Part shown: positions 41,760 through 50,135 of the stretch, piece by piece
Position numbering within the stretch: position 1 is the stretch's first letter
How the letters are laid out: each line of letters opens with the position of its first letter
Assembly: GCA_963847715.1 (NCBI GenBank)
Contig: CAWKAZ010000009.1
Location: 248,001 to 312,000, forward strand
Direction: 5' to 3'
Origin: Acidiflorens sp963847715
Lineage (GTDB): Bacteria > Acidobacteriota > Terriglobia > Terriglobales > Acidobacteriaceae
DNA length: 64,000 nt
The notes under the pieces: generated by a model
What the model was told of the DNA's origin: nothing
What the model saw: the letters and a program-made list of their open reading frames with translations, nothing else
The model's database searches: none
Made by a program: the position numbers and the translations under genes

Positions 41760-42527
41760 ATGGGTGCTGCGGGAACACTCGCTCCTTACATCGAGTTTAA
41801 GGACGTCTCGAAGGCGTTTGGTGATCGAGTCGTCTTGAAGAACGTCAGCTTCGACGTCTTGCCCGGAGAGATGGTCTGCATTCTCGGCCGCAGCGGCGTG
41901 GGCAAATCTGTGTCTCTCCACAACATCATGGGTTTCCTCAAGCCGGATTCGGGCCGTGTGATTGTCGCTGGACAGGACATCACGGACTATAACGAATCGC
42001 AATTGGAAGAGATCCGCAAGAAAGTGACCATGGTGTTTCAGAACGGGGCGTTGTTCGATTCATTGACAGTCGGAGAGAATGTCGCTTTCCCCCTGCGCGA
42101 AAAGAGAGAACTGTCAGAAGATCAGATTCTTCAGGTTGTCGATGGCCTGCTCGAGATGGTTGGCGTCAAGGAAATGCGCGACCTGCTGCCTTCAGACCTT
42201 TCGACCGGGATGAAGCGCTCGGTAGCCATCGCGCGAGCACTCTCGGCGCAACCTGAGTGCGTGCTCTACGACGAACCCACTACGATGGTCGATCCGATGA
42301 TGGGGAACCTGCTCGGCGATCTCATCGCCCGCCTCAAACTGCAACTACACCTGACCTCGGTGGTCGTCACCCACGACATGCGACTGGCGAAGAAGCTCGC
42401 CGACCGCATTGTGTTTCTGTACGAAGGGCGCGCCATCTTCTTTGGCCCGTTCAAAGACATGGAAAAGTCGGAGGAACCGATCATCCACGAGTTCCTGGAA
42501 CTGGACGAGTTAAAGCTGGAAGCGTAG
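41760..42527 (+). CDS. ABC transporter ATP-binding protein, MlaF-like
   Basis: 255 residues. Walker A GRSGVGKS (about 43-50), Q-loop MVFQNGALFDSLTV, signature LSTGMKRSVAIARAL (normally LSGGM in MlaF), Walker B CVLYDEPTT, and H-loop VVVTHDM. The sequence is closest in style to MlaF, the ATPase of the MlaFEDB phospholipid transport complex. No mlaE permease or mlaD MCE-domain gene is adjacent, so it is an orphan ATPase here. Cytoplasmic, membrane-associated. Confidence 0.85.
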   Translation: MGAAGTLAPYIEFKDVSKAFGDRVVLKNVSFDVLPGEMVCILGRSGVGKSVSLHNIMGFLKPDSGRVIVAGQDITDYNESQLEEIRKKVTMVFQNGALFDSLTVGENVAFPLREKRELSEDQILQVVDGLLEMVGVKEMRDLLPSDLSTGMKRSVAIARALSAQPECVLYDEPTTMVDPMMGNLLGDLIARLKLQLHLTSVVVTHDMRLAKKLADRIVFLYEGRAIFFGPFKDMEKSEEPIIHEFLELDELKLEA

Positions 42528-42536
42528 GAACGATTG

Positions 42537-42597
42537 TCAGTTCTCAGTTCTCAGTCTCAATCAAAGTCAGCGGGTTTCACCAAGAACTGAGAACTGC
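42537..42597. repeat. Iterated-word hairpin (CAGTTCT words)
   Basis: TCAGTTCTCAGTTCTCAGTC on the left, CAAGAACTGAGAACTGCC on the right, around a 22-nt loop. Word CAGTTCT/AGAACTG repeats at 8-nt spacing. It lies in the 72-bp gap between the convergent ABC and ribE genes. Confidence 0.75.
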
Positions 42598-42599
42598 CT

Positions 42600-43259
42600 C
42601 TAGAACCCTTGCTGCACCAACTCCTCTACAGTGATCGAACTCGGCGTCGAGTCGCCTTTCATCATCTTCTCGACATACTTCGCAATCAGATCGGCTTCCA
42701 GGTTTACGGGATCACCCGGCTTCAACGACCCAAGATTGGTCAGCTCTACCGTATGCGGGATGATGGCGATGGTGCAGCGATTCCTCTCCAGCTTCGCCAC
42801 GGTCAGGCTGATGCCCTCGATGGAAATCGAGCCTTTGTACACCGTGTACTTTTCGATCTCTGTCGGGATTTCGATATGCAGCCACCAGTTTTCGGAATCT
42901 CGCCCGTCCGAGTCGCGGATGCGTTCGAGTTCAATCAGTTTGCCGACTCCATCGACGTGGCCCTGAACGATATGCCCGCCGAAACGTCCATCGGCCTTCA
43001 TGGGGAGTTCCAGATTGACGAGTGCGCCCTCATGGATGCGTGAGAAGGAAGTTCGTATCCAGGTTTCCGGCGCTAGATCGGCGCAGAACGACTTTGGTTT
43101 GATGTCGAGTGCGGTCAGGCAGACTCCGCTGACCGCGACGCTATGGCCCGTGCCCAATTCCTTCGGTGTGTTGACGGCCTCAACCGTGATCCGGCGGTTC
43201 TCGCCGCGCTGTTCGATTCTTACAACCTTGCCGACTTCTTCAACAATTCCAGTAAACAT
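42600..43259 (-). CDS. ribE: Riboflavin synthase, alpha chain
   Basis: 219 residues made of two similar lumazine-binding barrels (about 1-95 and 97-190). Visible motifs are MFTGIVEEVGKV, VSGVCLTALD, GGHIVQGHVDGVGKL and SISIEGISLTV. It dismutates two 6,7-dimethyl-8-ribityllumazine molecules to riboflavin. It follows ribD on the same strand after 18 bp, so the two are probably co-transcribed. No FMN riboswitch is recognisable upstream of the operon. Confidence 0.95.
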   Translation of the reverse strand: MFTGIVEEVGKVVRIEQRGENRRITVEAVNTPKELGTGHSVAVSGVCLTALDIKPKSFCADLAPETWIRTSFSRIHEGALVNLELPMKADGRFGGHIVQGHVDGVGKLIELERIRDSDGRDSENWWLHIEIPTEIEKYTVYKGSISIEGISLTVAKLERNRCTIAIIPHTVELTNLGSLKPGDPVNLEADLIAKYVEKMMKGDSTPSSITVEELVQQGF

Positions 43260-43277
43260 AAATGTAAACCTCGTGAC

Positions 43278-44456
43278 TTATCTTTGCCCAATAGTTTGTG
43301 AATATGGATCTCGAATGTAGCCTTCGACTGCGAAGTCTTCGCCGAAGCGATGTAACTCAAAGTGCCGCACGCACTGCGTTTGTCCGCGTAAATGTTCGCC
43401 GGTGATGAAGGGAACGGCGCCCTCGCCGAACATCCTGGGCGCGTAGTAGAGGAACACCTTATCTACCTCGCCCGAGGCCAGCGCAGCGCCGTTTACCAGC
43501 GAGCCGCCTTCGATCAGCAGACTGGTGATTTCTAGATCTCCGAGCTTGCGGACGATCACACCAAAGTTGGGGCGCCCATCGGCGGATGCCGCGACCTCCT
43601 CAACCCGAATTCCTTTTGCTTCGAGCGCGAGCCGCGCCGATCGTTCCGCGTTCGAACACAGCACGAGGACATCGTGATCCGCTGTCTGCGCGATCCGCGA
43701 GGAGAGCGGAATGTGCAGGTAAGAATCCAGGATCACCCGCAACAACTTACGCCGTCGCGGCAGGCCGCTGCGATCGGTGAGCAGCGGGTCGTCGGCCATC
43801 ACCGTGCCTACTCCAACCAGAATCACATCACTCTGATGCCGCAATTGCTGCGCATGCGCGCGCGCCAATTCACTTGTGATCCAGTGGTGACCGCTCCGAG
43901 CGCCTTCCACAGCAGGAATCGGTAAGCCGGGCTCTGTCCCCGGCTTTTTGGCGGCGGCAATTTTGCCGTCGAGAGTCATGGCCGATTTCAACGTGACCAG
44001 CGGCTTTCCCGAGACGATGAACTTGGCAAAGCTCTCATTCAGCTTGCTGGCATCCGTTTCAAATAAACCAACATCGACCTGGATTCCCGCCGCTCGCAGC
44101 CTGGCAAATCCCCGCCCCGCGACTTGAGGATTCGGATCCGGCATGGAACAGACCACGCGCCGGATTCCGGCGGCGACAACGGCATCGGCACAGGGACCGG
44201 TGCGGCCCTGATGAGAACAAGGCTCCAGATTCAGGTAGAGAACACCGCCGCGCGCTCGCTCGGCTGCATGCTCCAGAGCGAGGACTTCGGCATGTTTAAT
44301 CCCGTCATAGGTGTGTGTACCGGTGCCGACTTCGCGGCCTGATGCGTCGACGACAATCGCGCCGACTGCAGGATTGGGCGACACCAACCCGATACCCGCG
44401 CGGGCCAGGTCGAGCGCCTTGCGCATCCGCTGTTCGTCGGGCGGCGCTTCCTTCAT
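43278..44456 (-). CDS. ribD: Bifunctional pyrimidine deaminase/reductase with a repeat-derived insert
   Basis: 392 residues. N-terminal deaminase domain (HAEVLALEHA, then the PCSHQGRTGPCADAVV zinc site) and C-terminal reductase domain (LKSAMTLDGKIAAAK, HQSDVILVGVGTVMADDPLL, LLIEGGS). It performs the second and third steps of riboflavin synthesis. Residues about 165-185 (KKPGTEPGLPIPAVEG) interrupt the loop after DGKIAAA and are encoded by a perfect palindrome (43924-43946). It starts in an ATGA overlap with the 58-aa gene upstream. Confidence 0.94.
   Translation of the reverse strand: MKEAPPDEQRMRKALDLARAGIGLVSPNPAVGAIVVDASGREVGTGTHTYDGIKHAEVLALEHAAERARGGVLYLNLEPCSHQGRTGPCADAVVAAGIRRVVCSMPDPNPQVAGRGFARLRAAGIQVDVGLFETDASKLNESFAKFIVSGKPLVTLKSAMTLDGKIAAAKKPGTEPGLPIPAVEGARSGHHWITSELARAHAQQLRHQSDVILVGVGTVMADDPLLTDRSGLPRRRKLLRVILDSYLHIPLSSRIAQTADHDVLVLCSNAERSARLALEAKGIRVEEVAASADGRPNFGVIVRKLGDLEITSLLIEGGSLVNGAALASGEVDKVFLYYAPRMFGEGAVPFITGEHLRGQTQCVRHFELHRFGEDFAVEGYIRDPYSQTIGQR
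43924..43946. repeat. Palindrome inside ribD
   Basis: AAGCCGGG-CTCTGTC-CCCGGCTT, perfect 8-bp arms, followed by a T-run. It is read in frame as KKPGTEPGL (antisense). Likely the remains of an inserted dispersed repeat. Confidence 0.65.
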
Positions 44457-44629
44457 TCTTTGTCCAGTTCTGCCACGGCGGCCCCGCTCCTGCTCTGCGG
44501 GGGACGGCGCAACGGAGCCGCGACGTAGGCGTGGGGGTCTTCCGGTTCGGGTTTCGGGCGGAATAGATTCTTGATCTGCGCCAGGAGTCTTCGCAAGTAA
44601 GAAAGAGAATTGAATCTTAGGTGTTGCAT
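44453..44629 (-). CDS. Small basic protein, coupled to ribD
   Basis: 58 residues: an N-terminal amphipathic basic helix (MQHLRFNSLSYLRRLLAQIK) followed by NLFRPKPEPEDPHAYVAAP and a Ser/Arg-rich tail. AGGG stands before the ATG at 44629, and the stop overlaps the ribD ATG as ATGA, which favours a real, translationally coupled gene. No homology can be asserted. A regulatory leader role in ribD translation is possible. Confidence 0.55.
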   Translation of the reverse strand: MQHLRFNSLSYLRRLLAQIKNLFRPKPEPEDPHAYVAAPLRRPPQSRSGAAVAELDKE

Positions 44630-44666
44630 CGTCTGCCCTCCGTCGAGGATTGGGCCGAATTCAAAG

Positions 44667-44733
44667 CCAGCGCCTAAAGGCGGATTATTTCCAGACTGCG
44701 CGGCACACCTAAAGGAGTGCCCTGATACGAACC
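44667..44733. repeat. TAAA-loop twin-hairpin repeat, copy 4
   Basis: GCGCC-TAAA-GGCG and GCACACC-TAAA-GGAGTGC hairpins, then CTGATACGAACC, the tail shared with copies at 16748 and 26901. The tail continues into the 16-bp tandem array. Confidence 0.75.
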
Positions 44734-44829
44734 GTGCGTGAGATGAACCATGCGCGATACGAACCATGCGTGACTCGAATCATGCGTGATTCGAACCCTG
44801 TGTGATTTGAACCACGGCCTTATACGAAC
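44724..44829. repeat. 16-bp tandem repeat array, about six units
   Basis: Units: GATACGAACCGTGCGT, GAGATGAACCATGCGC, GATACGAACCATGCGT, GACTCGAATCATGCGT, GATTCGAACCCTGTGT and GATTTGAACCACGGCC (44724-44819), then a partial unit. They diverge towards the right. It lies downstream of ftsY (minus) and upstream of the small ribD-leader gene (minus). Confidence 0.85.
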
Positions 44830-44849
44830 TTTCTTACGTCCAAACAACG

Positions 44850-45806
44850 CTACGCGAACAGCGATTCCACAAACTCCTTGGGATCAAATGGCAACAGATC
44901 ACCAGCCTTCTCTCCGACTCCTACGAATCGGACAGGCAAGCCCAACTCCCGAGAAATCGCCACAACAACGCCGCCCTTAGCGGTGCCATCAAGCTTCGTT
45001 AGCACGATTCCCGTCACTCCGGCAGACTGCGTGAACTGGCGTGCCTGCTGCAGCCCGTTCTGTCCTGTTGTAGCATCCATCACCAGCAAGGTCTCGTGCG
45101 GAGCGCCGGGGACGATGCGCTGTGCCGTGCGCTTCATCTTCTCCAGCTCGAGCATCAAGTTTTGCTTGGTATGCAGGCGGCCGGCAGTATCGACAATGAC
45201 GTAATCGGTCTTGCGCGACGAGGCGGATTGCAGGGCATCGAAAAGCACGGCCGACGGATCTCCTCCGGCTTTCGTCTTGATCACTTCCGTTCCTGTGCGT
45301 TGTCCCCAGATTTCCAGTTGCTCAATCGCGGCCGCACGGAAGGTGTCGGCGGCGCACATCAGAACTGTCTTTCCTTGCGAGCGAAAAACTTGTGCCAATT
45401 TGCCGATGGTTGTCGTCTTGCCTGCGCCGTTTACGCCTACCACCATGATGACTTCCGGTGGACCATCCACCTTTGTCAAGGGCAGAGAAGCCGTCGACGT
45501 AAGAATCGCGAGCAACTCTTCTTTCAATAGCCGTTTCAGCTCGCTAACATCCTTAATTTGTTTTCGATCAGCTTTTTCGCGCAGCTTCTCCAGAACTTCA
45601 TGCGTAGTCGTGGTGCCAAGGTCGGCGCTGATGAGAGTTGCTTCCAGATCGTCCAGCGTGGAGCGGTCGATCTCCTTGCCGATGGAGACGACATCCTCGA
45701 TGCGCTCGGCCAGATTCTCGCGCGTGCGCGAGACGGCCTCCTTCATGCGCTCGATAAAACTAGGTGTTTGTACTTCATCCAGACTGCCAAACAGAGTTTG
45801 AATCAT
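44850..45806 (-). CDS. ftsY: Signal recognition particle receptor FtsY
   Basis: 318 residues. N-terminal helical domain (about 15-100) followed by the NG GTPase domain: GVNGAGKTTTIGKLA (G1), DTFRAAAIEQLEIW, VDTAGRLHTK (G3), LTKLDGTAKGG (G4) and FVGVGEKAGDLLPFD (G5). It receives ribosome-SRP complexes at the membrane. The acidic A domain of E. coli FtsY is absent, as in many bacteria. The start at 45806 has no strong ribosome binding site. Confidence 0.96.
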   Translation of the reverse strand: MIQTLFGSLDEVQTPSFIERMKEAVSRTRENLAERIEDVVSIGKEIDRSTLDDLEATLISADLGTTTTHEVLEKLREKADRKQIKDVSELKRLLKEELLAILTSTASLPLTKVDGPPEVIMVVGVNGAGKTTTIGKLAQVFRSQGKTVLMCAADTFRAAAIEQLEIWGQRTGTEVIKTKAGGDPSAVLFDALQSASSRKTDYVIVDTAGRLHTKQNLMLELEKMKRTAQRIVPGAPHETLLVMDATTGQNGLQQARQFTQSAGVTGIVLTKLDGTAKGGVVVAISRELGLPVRFVGVGEKAGDLLPFDPKEFVESLFA

Positions 45807-45847
45807 GGGTATCTGCTTTGATTATAGGGGAATCGGTGGGAAGGGAG

Positions 45848-45957
45848 TCGTTGGTCGGTAGTCGATCGTCGCTAGCGAGCCTAACGGTGACGGCTGACAA
45901 CCAATTGACATCTTGGGAAGTGCTAATGACCAGCGACTAACGACGAGCGACCGACTA
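45848..45957. repeat. Iterated-word hairpin (GTCGTT words), copy 3
   Basis: GTCGTTGGTCGGTAGTCGAT followed by CGTCGCTAG on the left; CTAATGACCAGCGACTAACG then ACGAGCGACCGACTA on the right, with an inner CTGACAACCAATTGACA. It lies between ftsY and the HD-GYP gene and just touches the end of the latter. Confidence 0.75.
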
Positions 45958-47829
45958 GGTCCGGGTGATCTCGACCGTCAGCGGGTCCACCGGAGCCGTC
46001 GGTATTGGCGCGGGTAGGGGTACCGGATGCTCTGGGACTACGACGGCGGGCGTTTTCTGTATCCGGATGTCTCCGCGATAGAACACTGCCATGAGCGCGG
46101 TCACTGCCCCGGGATCAAGGCGCTGTCCGGAAAGGTTCTCGATGATCCGCAACGCCTCTATCGGATCATGTGCCTTCTGATAAGGCCGGTTCGTAGTCAG
46201 AGCGTCGAAAGTGTCCGCCACGGCGATCACACGCGCCAGCAAAGGGATTTCGTCACCCTTGAGGCCATAGGGATATCCGCGCCCGTTCAACGCCTCATGA
46301 TGCAATTCGATGCCGGGCAGCATCTCGCGCAACTGAGGCACGGGACGCAGAATGTTCGCACCCTTGGTGGTGTGCGTCTTCATGATCTCGAATTCTTCGG
46401 GCGTTAACGCGCCAGGTTTTTTCAGAATGCGGTCTTCGATGCCGATCTTGCCCACGTCGTGCAACTGCGCTGAGATTCGCAGGATTTCTAGGAATCCGGG
46501 ATCGAGCCCCATTTCTTTCGCGATCAACAGTGAATATTTCGTGACGCGATCCGAGTGGCCGCGCGTATACGGATCCTTTTCGTCGACCGCGCCGGCGAGC
46601 ATCTGGATCGATCCCATAAACAGATTCTTGTTCTCATCGGCGGCGCGCTTCAGGTCTTCAACGAACTGTTCAAGCTCCTCCGACATGGTATTGAACGTCG
46701 TCGCTAGTTCGCCAATTTCAGTCCGCGTATTCAGGTGGACGCGCTGGGAAAAATCTCCGCGCGCGATGGCCTGGCTAGATTGTGCCAGCACCCGCAGCGG
46801 GCTGGTGATCCGCCGCGCTGAAAAAATGCTCAGGCCGATACTGACAAACACCGCCAGCATGGCTAGCAGTCTGCCGTTGCGCTGCATTTCATAGATGTCG
46901 CCGTAGGCCTCGTGTTGCGGCTTCTGCACTATCACGGCCCAATCGAGCGACGTCACAGGACTGTACGTGCCGAGCATTTCCACCGGCTTGTCGCCACGGA
47001 TCGTGAATTCGTGAGTGTCAGCCAGCTGTACTTTCGCGCCCTCATCCACAAAACTACGGACAATGTCGAAATGCTTCATGTCCTGGCCAGTTGCGTACTG
47101 CGGAGTCGCTGCGGTTACCAGGCGTCCTTGACTATCGACAACATAAGGCATGAGCCCGGTACTGTTCACCTGTTGCAGTCGCCGGGTTAGGTACTCGAGA
47201 TCGACAACGGAGCCAACCATTCCAAGGAAGCGCCCGCCATACATGATCGGCGAGCTAACCAGCATGACGGTTCGTGCAGATTTCCCGCTTCCCACCATCA
47301 GAGGTTGACCGCTGTATGCTCTGCCGTCGTGCGCCGCCTGGTAGGCCCTCTCCAGTTCGCGCTGGAGAAAAGCGTCCTCCTCGATTTTGCCCGCGCGAAC
47401 GCCTTTCCCTTCGGCATTCAGTAATGTGGCGTAGGCGATTTCCGTGGACGACGAAACGAAGTTTTCTAAGAGGGCGCGTAGTTCCGGCGTGTAGACCTTC
47501 TCCCCGCCGATATCGTTGCCACTTGCCACCTGCACTGACGAGGACAAGTTGGAGAGCATCATCCGCAGACTTTCCTGGTGTTGCGAAATGTCGTCTGCCA
47601 GGGATCGAGTAACCGCATTCTGGAGTAGTTTTTCGTTTGTTTTCAGCCGCTCGCGGTTCTGTGTTTCGATCTGCGCCGAGTAGAAATACATGGGAAGAAC
47701 GCTAATCGCCAACAGCACGCCAAGGATGACGTATAGGAGCGGAATGCGCGCGGGAATGGAGAGCTTAAACGCCAAAAGGCAATCCTGTCGGCCCAAGCGC
47801 GGGGTGAGCTGGTCCGTTCTAGTCTTCAT
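45955..47829 (-). CDS. Membrane sensor with HAMP and HD-GYP (cyclic di-GMP phosphodiesterase)
   Basis: 624 residues. Transmembrane helix near 28-50, periplasmic dCache-like sensor (about 70-310), second helix about 318-338, HAMP (about 340-395), and HD-GYP (about 410-590) with AQLHDVGKIGIED, the GRGYP motif and RVIAVADTFDALTTNRPYQKA. The catalytic HD, the second metal site and GYP are intact, so it should hydrolyse c-di-GMP in response to an external signal. A Pro/Val-rich tail follows. A PilZ protein is encoded at 40457. Confidence 0.93.
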   Translation of the reverse strand: MKTRTDQLTPRLGRQDCLLAFKLSIPARIPLLYVILGVLLAISVLPMYFYSAQIETQNRERLKTNEKLLQNAVTRSLADDISQHQESLRMMLSNLSSSVQVASGNDIGGEKVYTPELRALLENFVSSSTEIAYATLLNAEGKGVRAGKIEEDAFLQRELERAYQAAHDGRAYSGQPLMVGSGKSARTVMLVSSPIMYGGRFLGMVGSVVDLEYLTRRLQQVNSTGLMPYVVDSQGRLVTAATPQYATGQDMKHFDIVRSFVDEGAKVQLADTHEFTIRGDKPVEMLGTYSPVTSLDWAVIVQKPQHEAYGDIYEMQRNGRLLAMLAVFVSIGLSIFSARRITSPLRVLAQSSQAIARGDFSQRVHLNTRTEIGELATTFNTMSEELEQFVEDLKRAADENKNLFMGSIQMLAGAVDEKDPYTRGHSDRVTKYSLLIAKEMGLDPGFLEILRISAQLHDVGKIGIEDRILKKPGALTPEEFEIMKTHTTKGANILRPVPQLREMLPGIELHHEALNGRGYPYGLKGDEIPLLARVIAVADTFDALTTNRPYQKAHDPIEALRIIENLSGQRLDPGAVTALMAVFYRGDIRIQKTPAVVVPEHPVPLPAPIPTAPVDPLTVEITRT

Positions 47830-47980
47830 TTTAAGTGGATTTGTGGTGGTGACCTCAGGTGCTCAAAGTACAGCTGTCCGTTACCGAAGTACCCCAACCG
47901 CGGGTACGCGCGAGCAGATCGTGCAAACAGGAAACTCGACTTCGAACTGGAGCTAAGCCAAGGCACGGCAACGCGATATT

Positions 47981-48982
47981 ATGATGCCTACTGTGAAACG
48001 CATCCCTTCTCTCGATGGTCTGCGGGCGATCTCCATCAGCCTGGTAGTGGTCGGACACTTGGCCTATGCCGGGCGGGCGCCGCAATTCTTGTCTGAATAC
48101 GCGAACCTGGGAGTGCGCATATTTTTCGTCATTTCTGGTTATCTGATTACCTCAATCCTGCTTCGGGAGCATTCGCGAACCGACACGATTAGTTTGCGTG
48201 ATTTTTATATACGGCGCGCCTACCGCATTTTTCCGGCGGCCTTCTCTTTCATTTTTGTGGTTGTGCTGCTGTACTGGCACACGTTGCGGTGGTACGACAT
48301 TGGCGCGGCTGTCTTCTATCTGGTGAATTTCGATTTTGTACGGCCCTGGATTATCGGGCATTTGTGGTCGCTGAGCGTGGAGGAGCAGTTCTACTTCCTG
48401 TGGCCGAGCGTCCTGAAAAAGTGGAATCAGCACCGTGTCGCGATTCTGTGGGCTGTTATTTTGGTGGCCCCATTTGCCCGGGCGGCCTTTACTTATTTCC
48501 ACATCGCGGATGGCGCTTATGGAAATCTGCTCACCGTCGGGGACAATCTTGCGACCGGGTGTCTGCTCGCCATGTTCAGCGACCGGATACCGGAGATTCC
48601 GTGGAAGGCCGCGGCCCCGATGACGATTGCCCTGGCGCTGATTCCGCTCTACGACGCCAATACCCGCCTGCGGACGGTCGTGGCGCTTTTTGTTCTCTCC
48701 CCGCTGCTCAATTTGTCGATTGCCGGTATCCTGCTTCACGTCGTACGCCGGCCTTACCGCGTTCTGAACCTTGCGCCGGTGGTCTGGCTTGGTAACATCA
48801 GTTACAGCCTCTATCTTTGGCAGCAACCATTCTTCGATCGAGCCGCGCCTGTACGGTATGGCGTTCTCTGGGCGCTGGGTCTGGCCTGCGTCTCGTATTA
48901 TGCGGTGGAAAGGCCAATGCTGCGCAGGCGGGAGCGCAGGGCGGCGAACGCCAGGTACGAAGCCGCCACTATAGCGGCGTGA
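47981..48982 (+). CDS. Acyltransferase 3 family membrane protein
   Basis: 333 residues with about ten membrane segments. N-terminal SLDGLRAISISLVVVGHLAYA carries the conserved His of acyltransferase-3 (OafA/YrhL) proteins, followed by RRAYRIFPAAF and GHLWSLSVEEQFYFLWP (ExxFYxxxP). They O-acylate sugars of lipopolysaccharide, exopolysaccharide or peptidoglycan. No SGNH partner domain is fused. Two adjacent ATG codons (47981, 47984) compete as start. Confidence 0.9.
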   Translation: MMPTVKRIPSLDGLRAISISLVVVGHLAYAGRAPQFLSEYANLGVRIFFVISGYLITSILLREHSRTDTISLRDFYIRRAYRIFPAAFSFIFVVVLLYWHTLRWYDIGAAVFYLVNFDFVRPWIIGHLWSLSVEEQFYFLWPSVLKKWNQHRVAILWAVILVAPFARAAFTYFHIADGAYGNLLTVGDNLATGCLLAMFSDRIPEIPWKAAAPMTIALALIPLYDANTRLRTVVALFVLSPLLNLSIAGILLHVVRRPYRVLNLAPVVWLGNISYSLYLWQQPFFDRAAPVRYGVLWALGLACVSYYAVERPMLRRRERRAANARYEAATIAA

Positions 48983-49024
48983 GCGCCGATTGGTATAATC
49001 AACTCAGTCGGCCCGGGGTGCTAC

Positions 49025-50053
49025 ATGCGGTCCTTCCACTCTTTCTGCTTAGGCCTTCGTTTCGGAGCTGTCCTGCTGGTTTTGTCTTTCCTCGCACTTG
49101 CGGAGAATTCTCCTGCGCCAAGGATTTCTAAGGAAACCCGCGAAGAAGTCGTCCATGCCTTCAATGAGGAGTTGGTTTACATCCGGACAAATTTCCCCAT
49201 GGGCAAGGTCGGCTTGAAACTGAGGGATGGCGCAGTCACCCCGAGCGGTGAAGAACTGAAACACTTGATGGCGTTGTGGGGGCCGGCGGCAAAACCGGGG
49301 GACCGGGCGCGCATCAGCGATGTGCTCATCAAGGACGATCACATCCGCTTCGAGATCAACGGCGGTCCGGTCAAGAAACAGAAGTGGTACCAGCACATTC
49401 AAGTTCAGGGTGCCAGTTCTTCGACCCCGATATCTCCCGGGGATTCCTCGGCCAACGCCCGGGGCTCGTTTGTCGATCTCTACTTCGACAAATATGTTCC
49501 GGAAATCACCGGCCCTGAACTGAAACAAATGTTGCGTCCAGTATTTGATTTCGACTCCAAATCCCCGCTTGAAGCGTATCTGGATACCGTCAGCCCGCAG
49601 ATCCGGGACGCCATTAAGAGCCACCAAGTACTCGTCGGGATGAACCGCGAAATGGTGATCTATGCCAAGGGCCGCGCCGCGAAGAAGGTGCGCGAGCACG
49701 CCGACGGATCTCAAGACGACGCCGAATACGAGGAGTGGATCTATGGCACTCCACCCGAAGACGTCGATTTCGTTCGTTTCGTAGGGGACGAAGTCGTCCG
49801 CATCGAAACCATGAAGGTGAATGGACAGAAAGTAGTGCGTATCGATAAGGAAGTCGATCTAAGCGCGCCCACGGTAGCCAAGAAACAGGAAGCGCACCCC
49901 GCCAACGCGCCGACTTTGCGGCGGCCCGGAGAAGAAATGCCGGACAACACTCCGACCACTCCGTCGAGCATTCCGCCCGTCGCTCCGCCGCCGCCGAATC
50001 CGGGTGATCCGAATCCCAACTGGAATTCGTCTCCAGCACCGGCGAGGCAGTGA
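49025..50053 (+). CDS. Exported protein of unknown function
   Basis: 342 residues. Signal peptide MRSFHSFCLGLRFGAVLLVL, cleavage near ALA-EN. The first 100 residues are helical (EVVHAFNEELVYIRTNFPMG). A beta-rich domain follows (EINGGPVKKQKWYQHIQVQG and SFVDLYFDKYVPEITGPELK). The C-terminal third (about 285-342) is disordered and Pro-rich. The segment WIYGTPPEDVDFVRFVGDEV suggests a conserved acidobacterial secreted family I cannot name. GGGGTG lies before ATG. Confidence 0.75.
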   Translation: MRSFHSFCLGLRFGAVLLVLSFLALAENSPAPRISKETREEVVHAFNEELVYIRTNFPMGKVGLKLRDGAVTPSGEELKHLMALWGPAAKPGDRARISDVLIKDDHIRFEINGGPVKKQKWYQHIQVQGASSSTPISPGDSSANARGSFVDLYFDKYVPEITGPELKQMLRPVFDFDSKSPLEAYLDTVSPQIRDAIKSHQVLVGMNREMVIYAKGRAAKKVREHADGSQDDAEYEEWIYGTPPEDVDFVRFVGDEVVRIETMKVNGQKVVRIDKEVDLSAPTVAKKQEAHPANAPTLRRPGEEMPDNTPTTPSSIPPVAPPPPNPGDPNPNWNSSPAPARQ

Positions 50054-50135
50054 CGGCGAGGATGGCATCTAGAAAGTCACGTCATTTCCCCTCGGCCATT
50101 GGCTTCTTTCCGCCCCAACCTTTTACACTAGAAAT

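Noticed and set aside
44457..44800. FMN riboswitch upstream of the rib genes
   Set aside because: No RFN-like conserved core is visible; the region holds repeats and a small ORF.
44724..44829. CRISPR array
   Set aside because: Units are contiguous 16-bp repeats without spacers and there are no cas genes.
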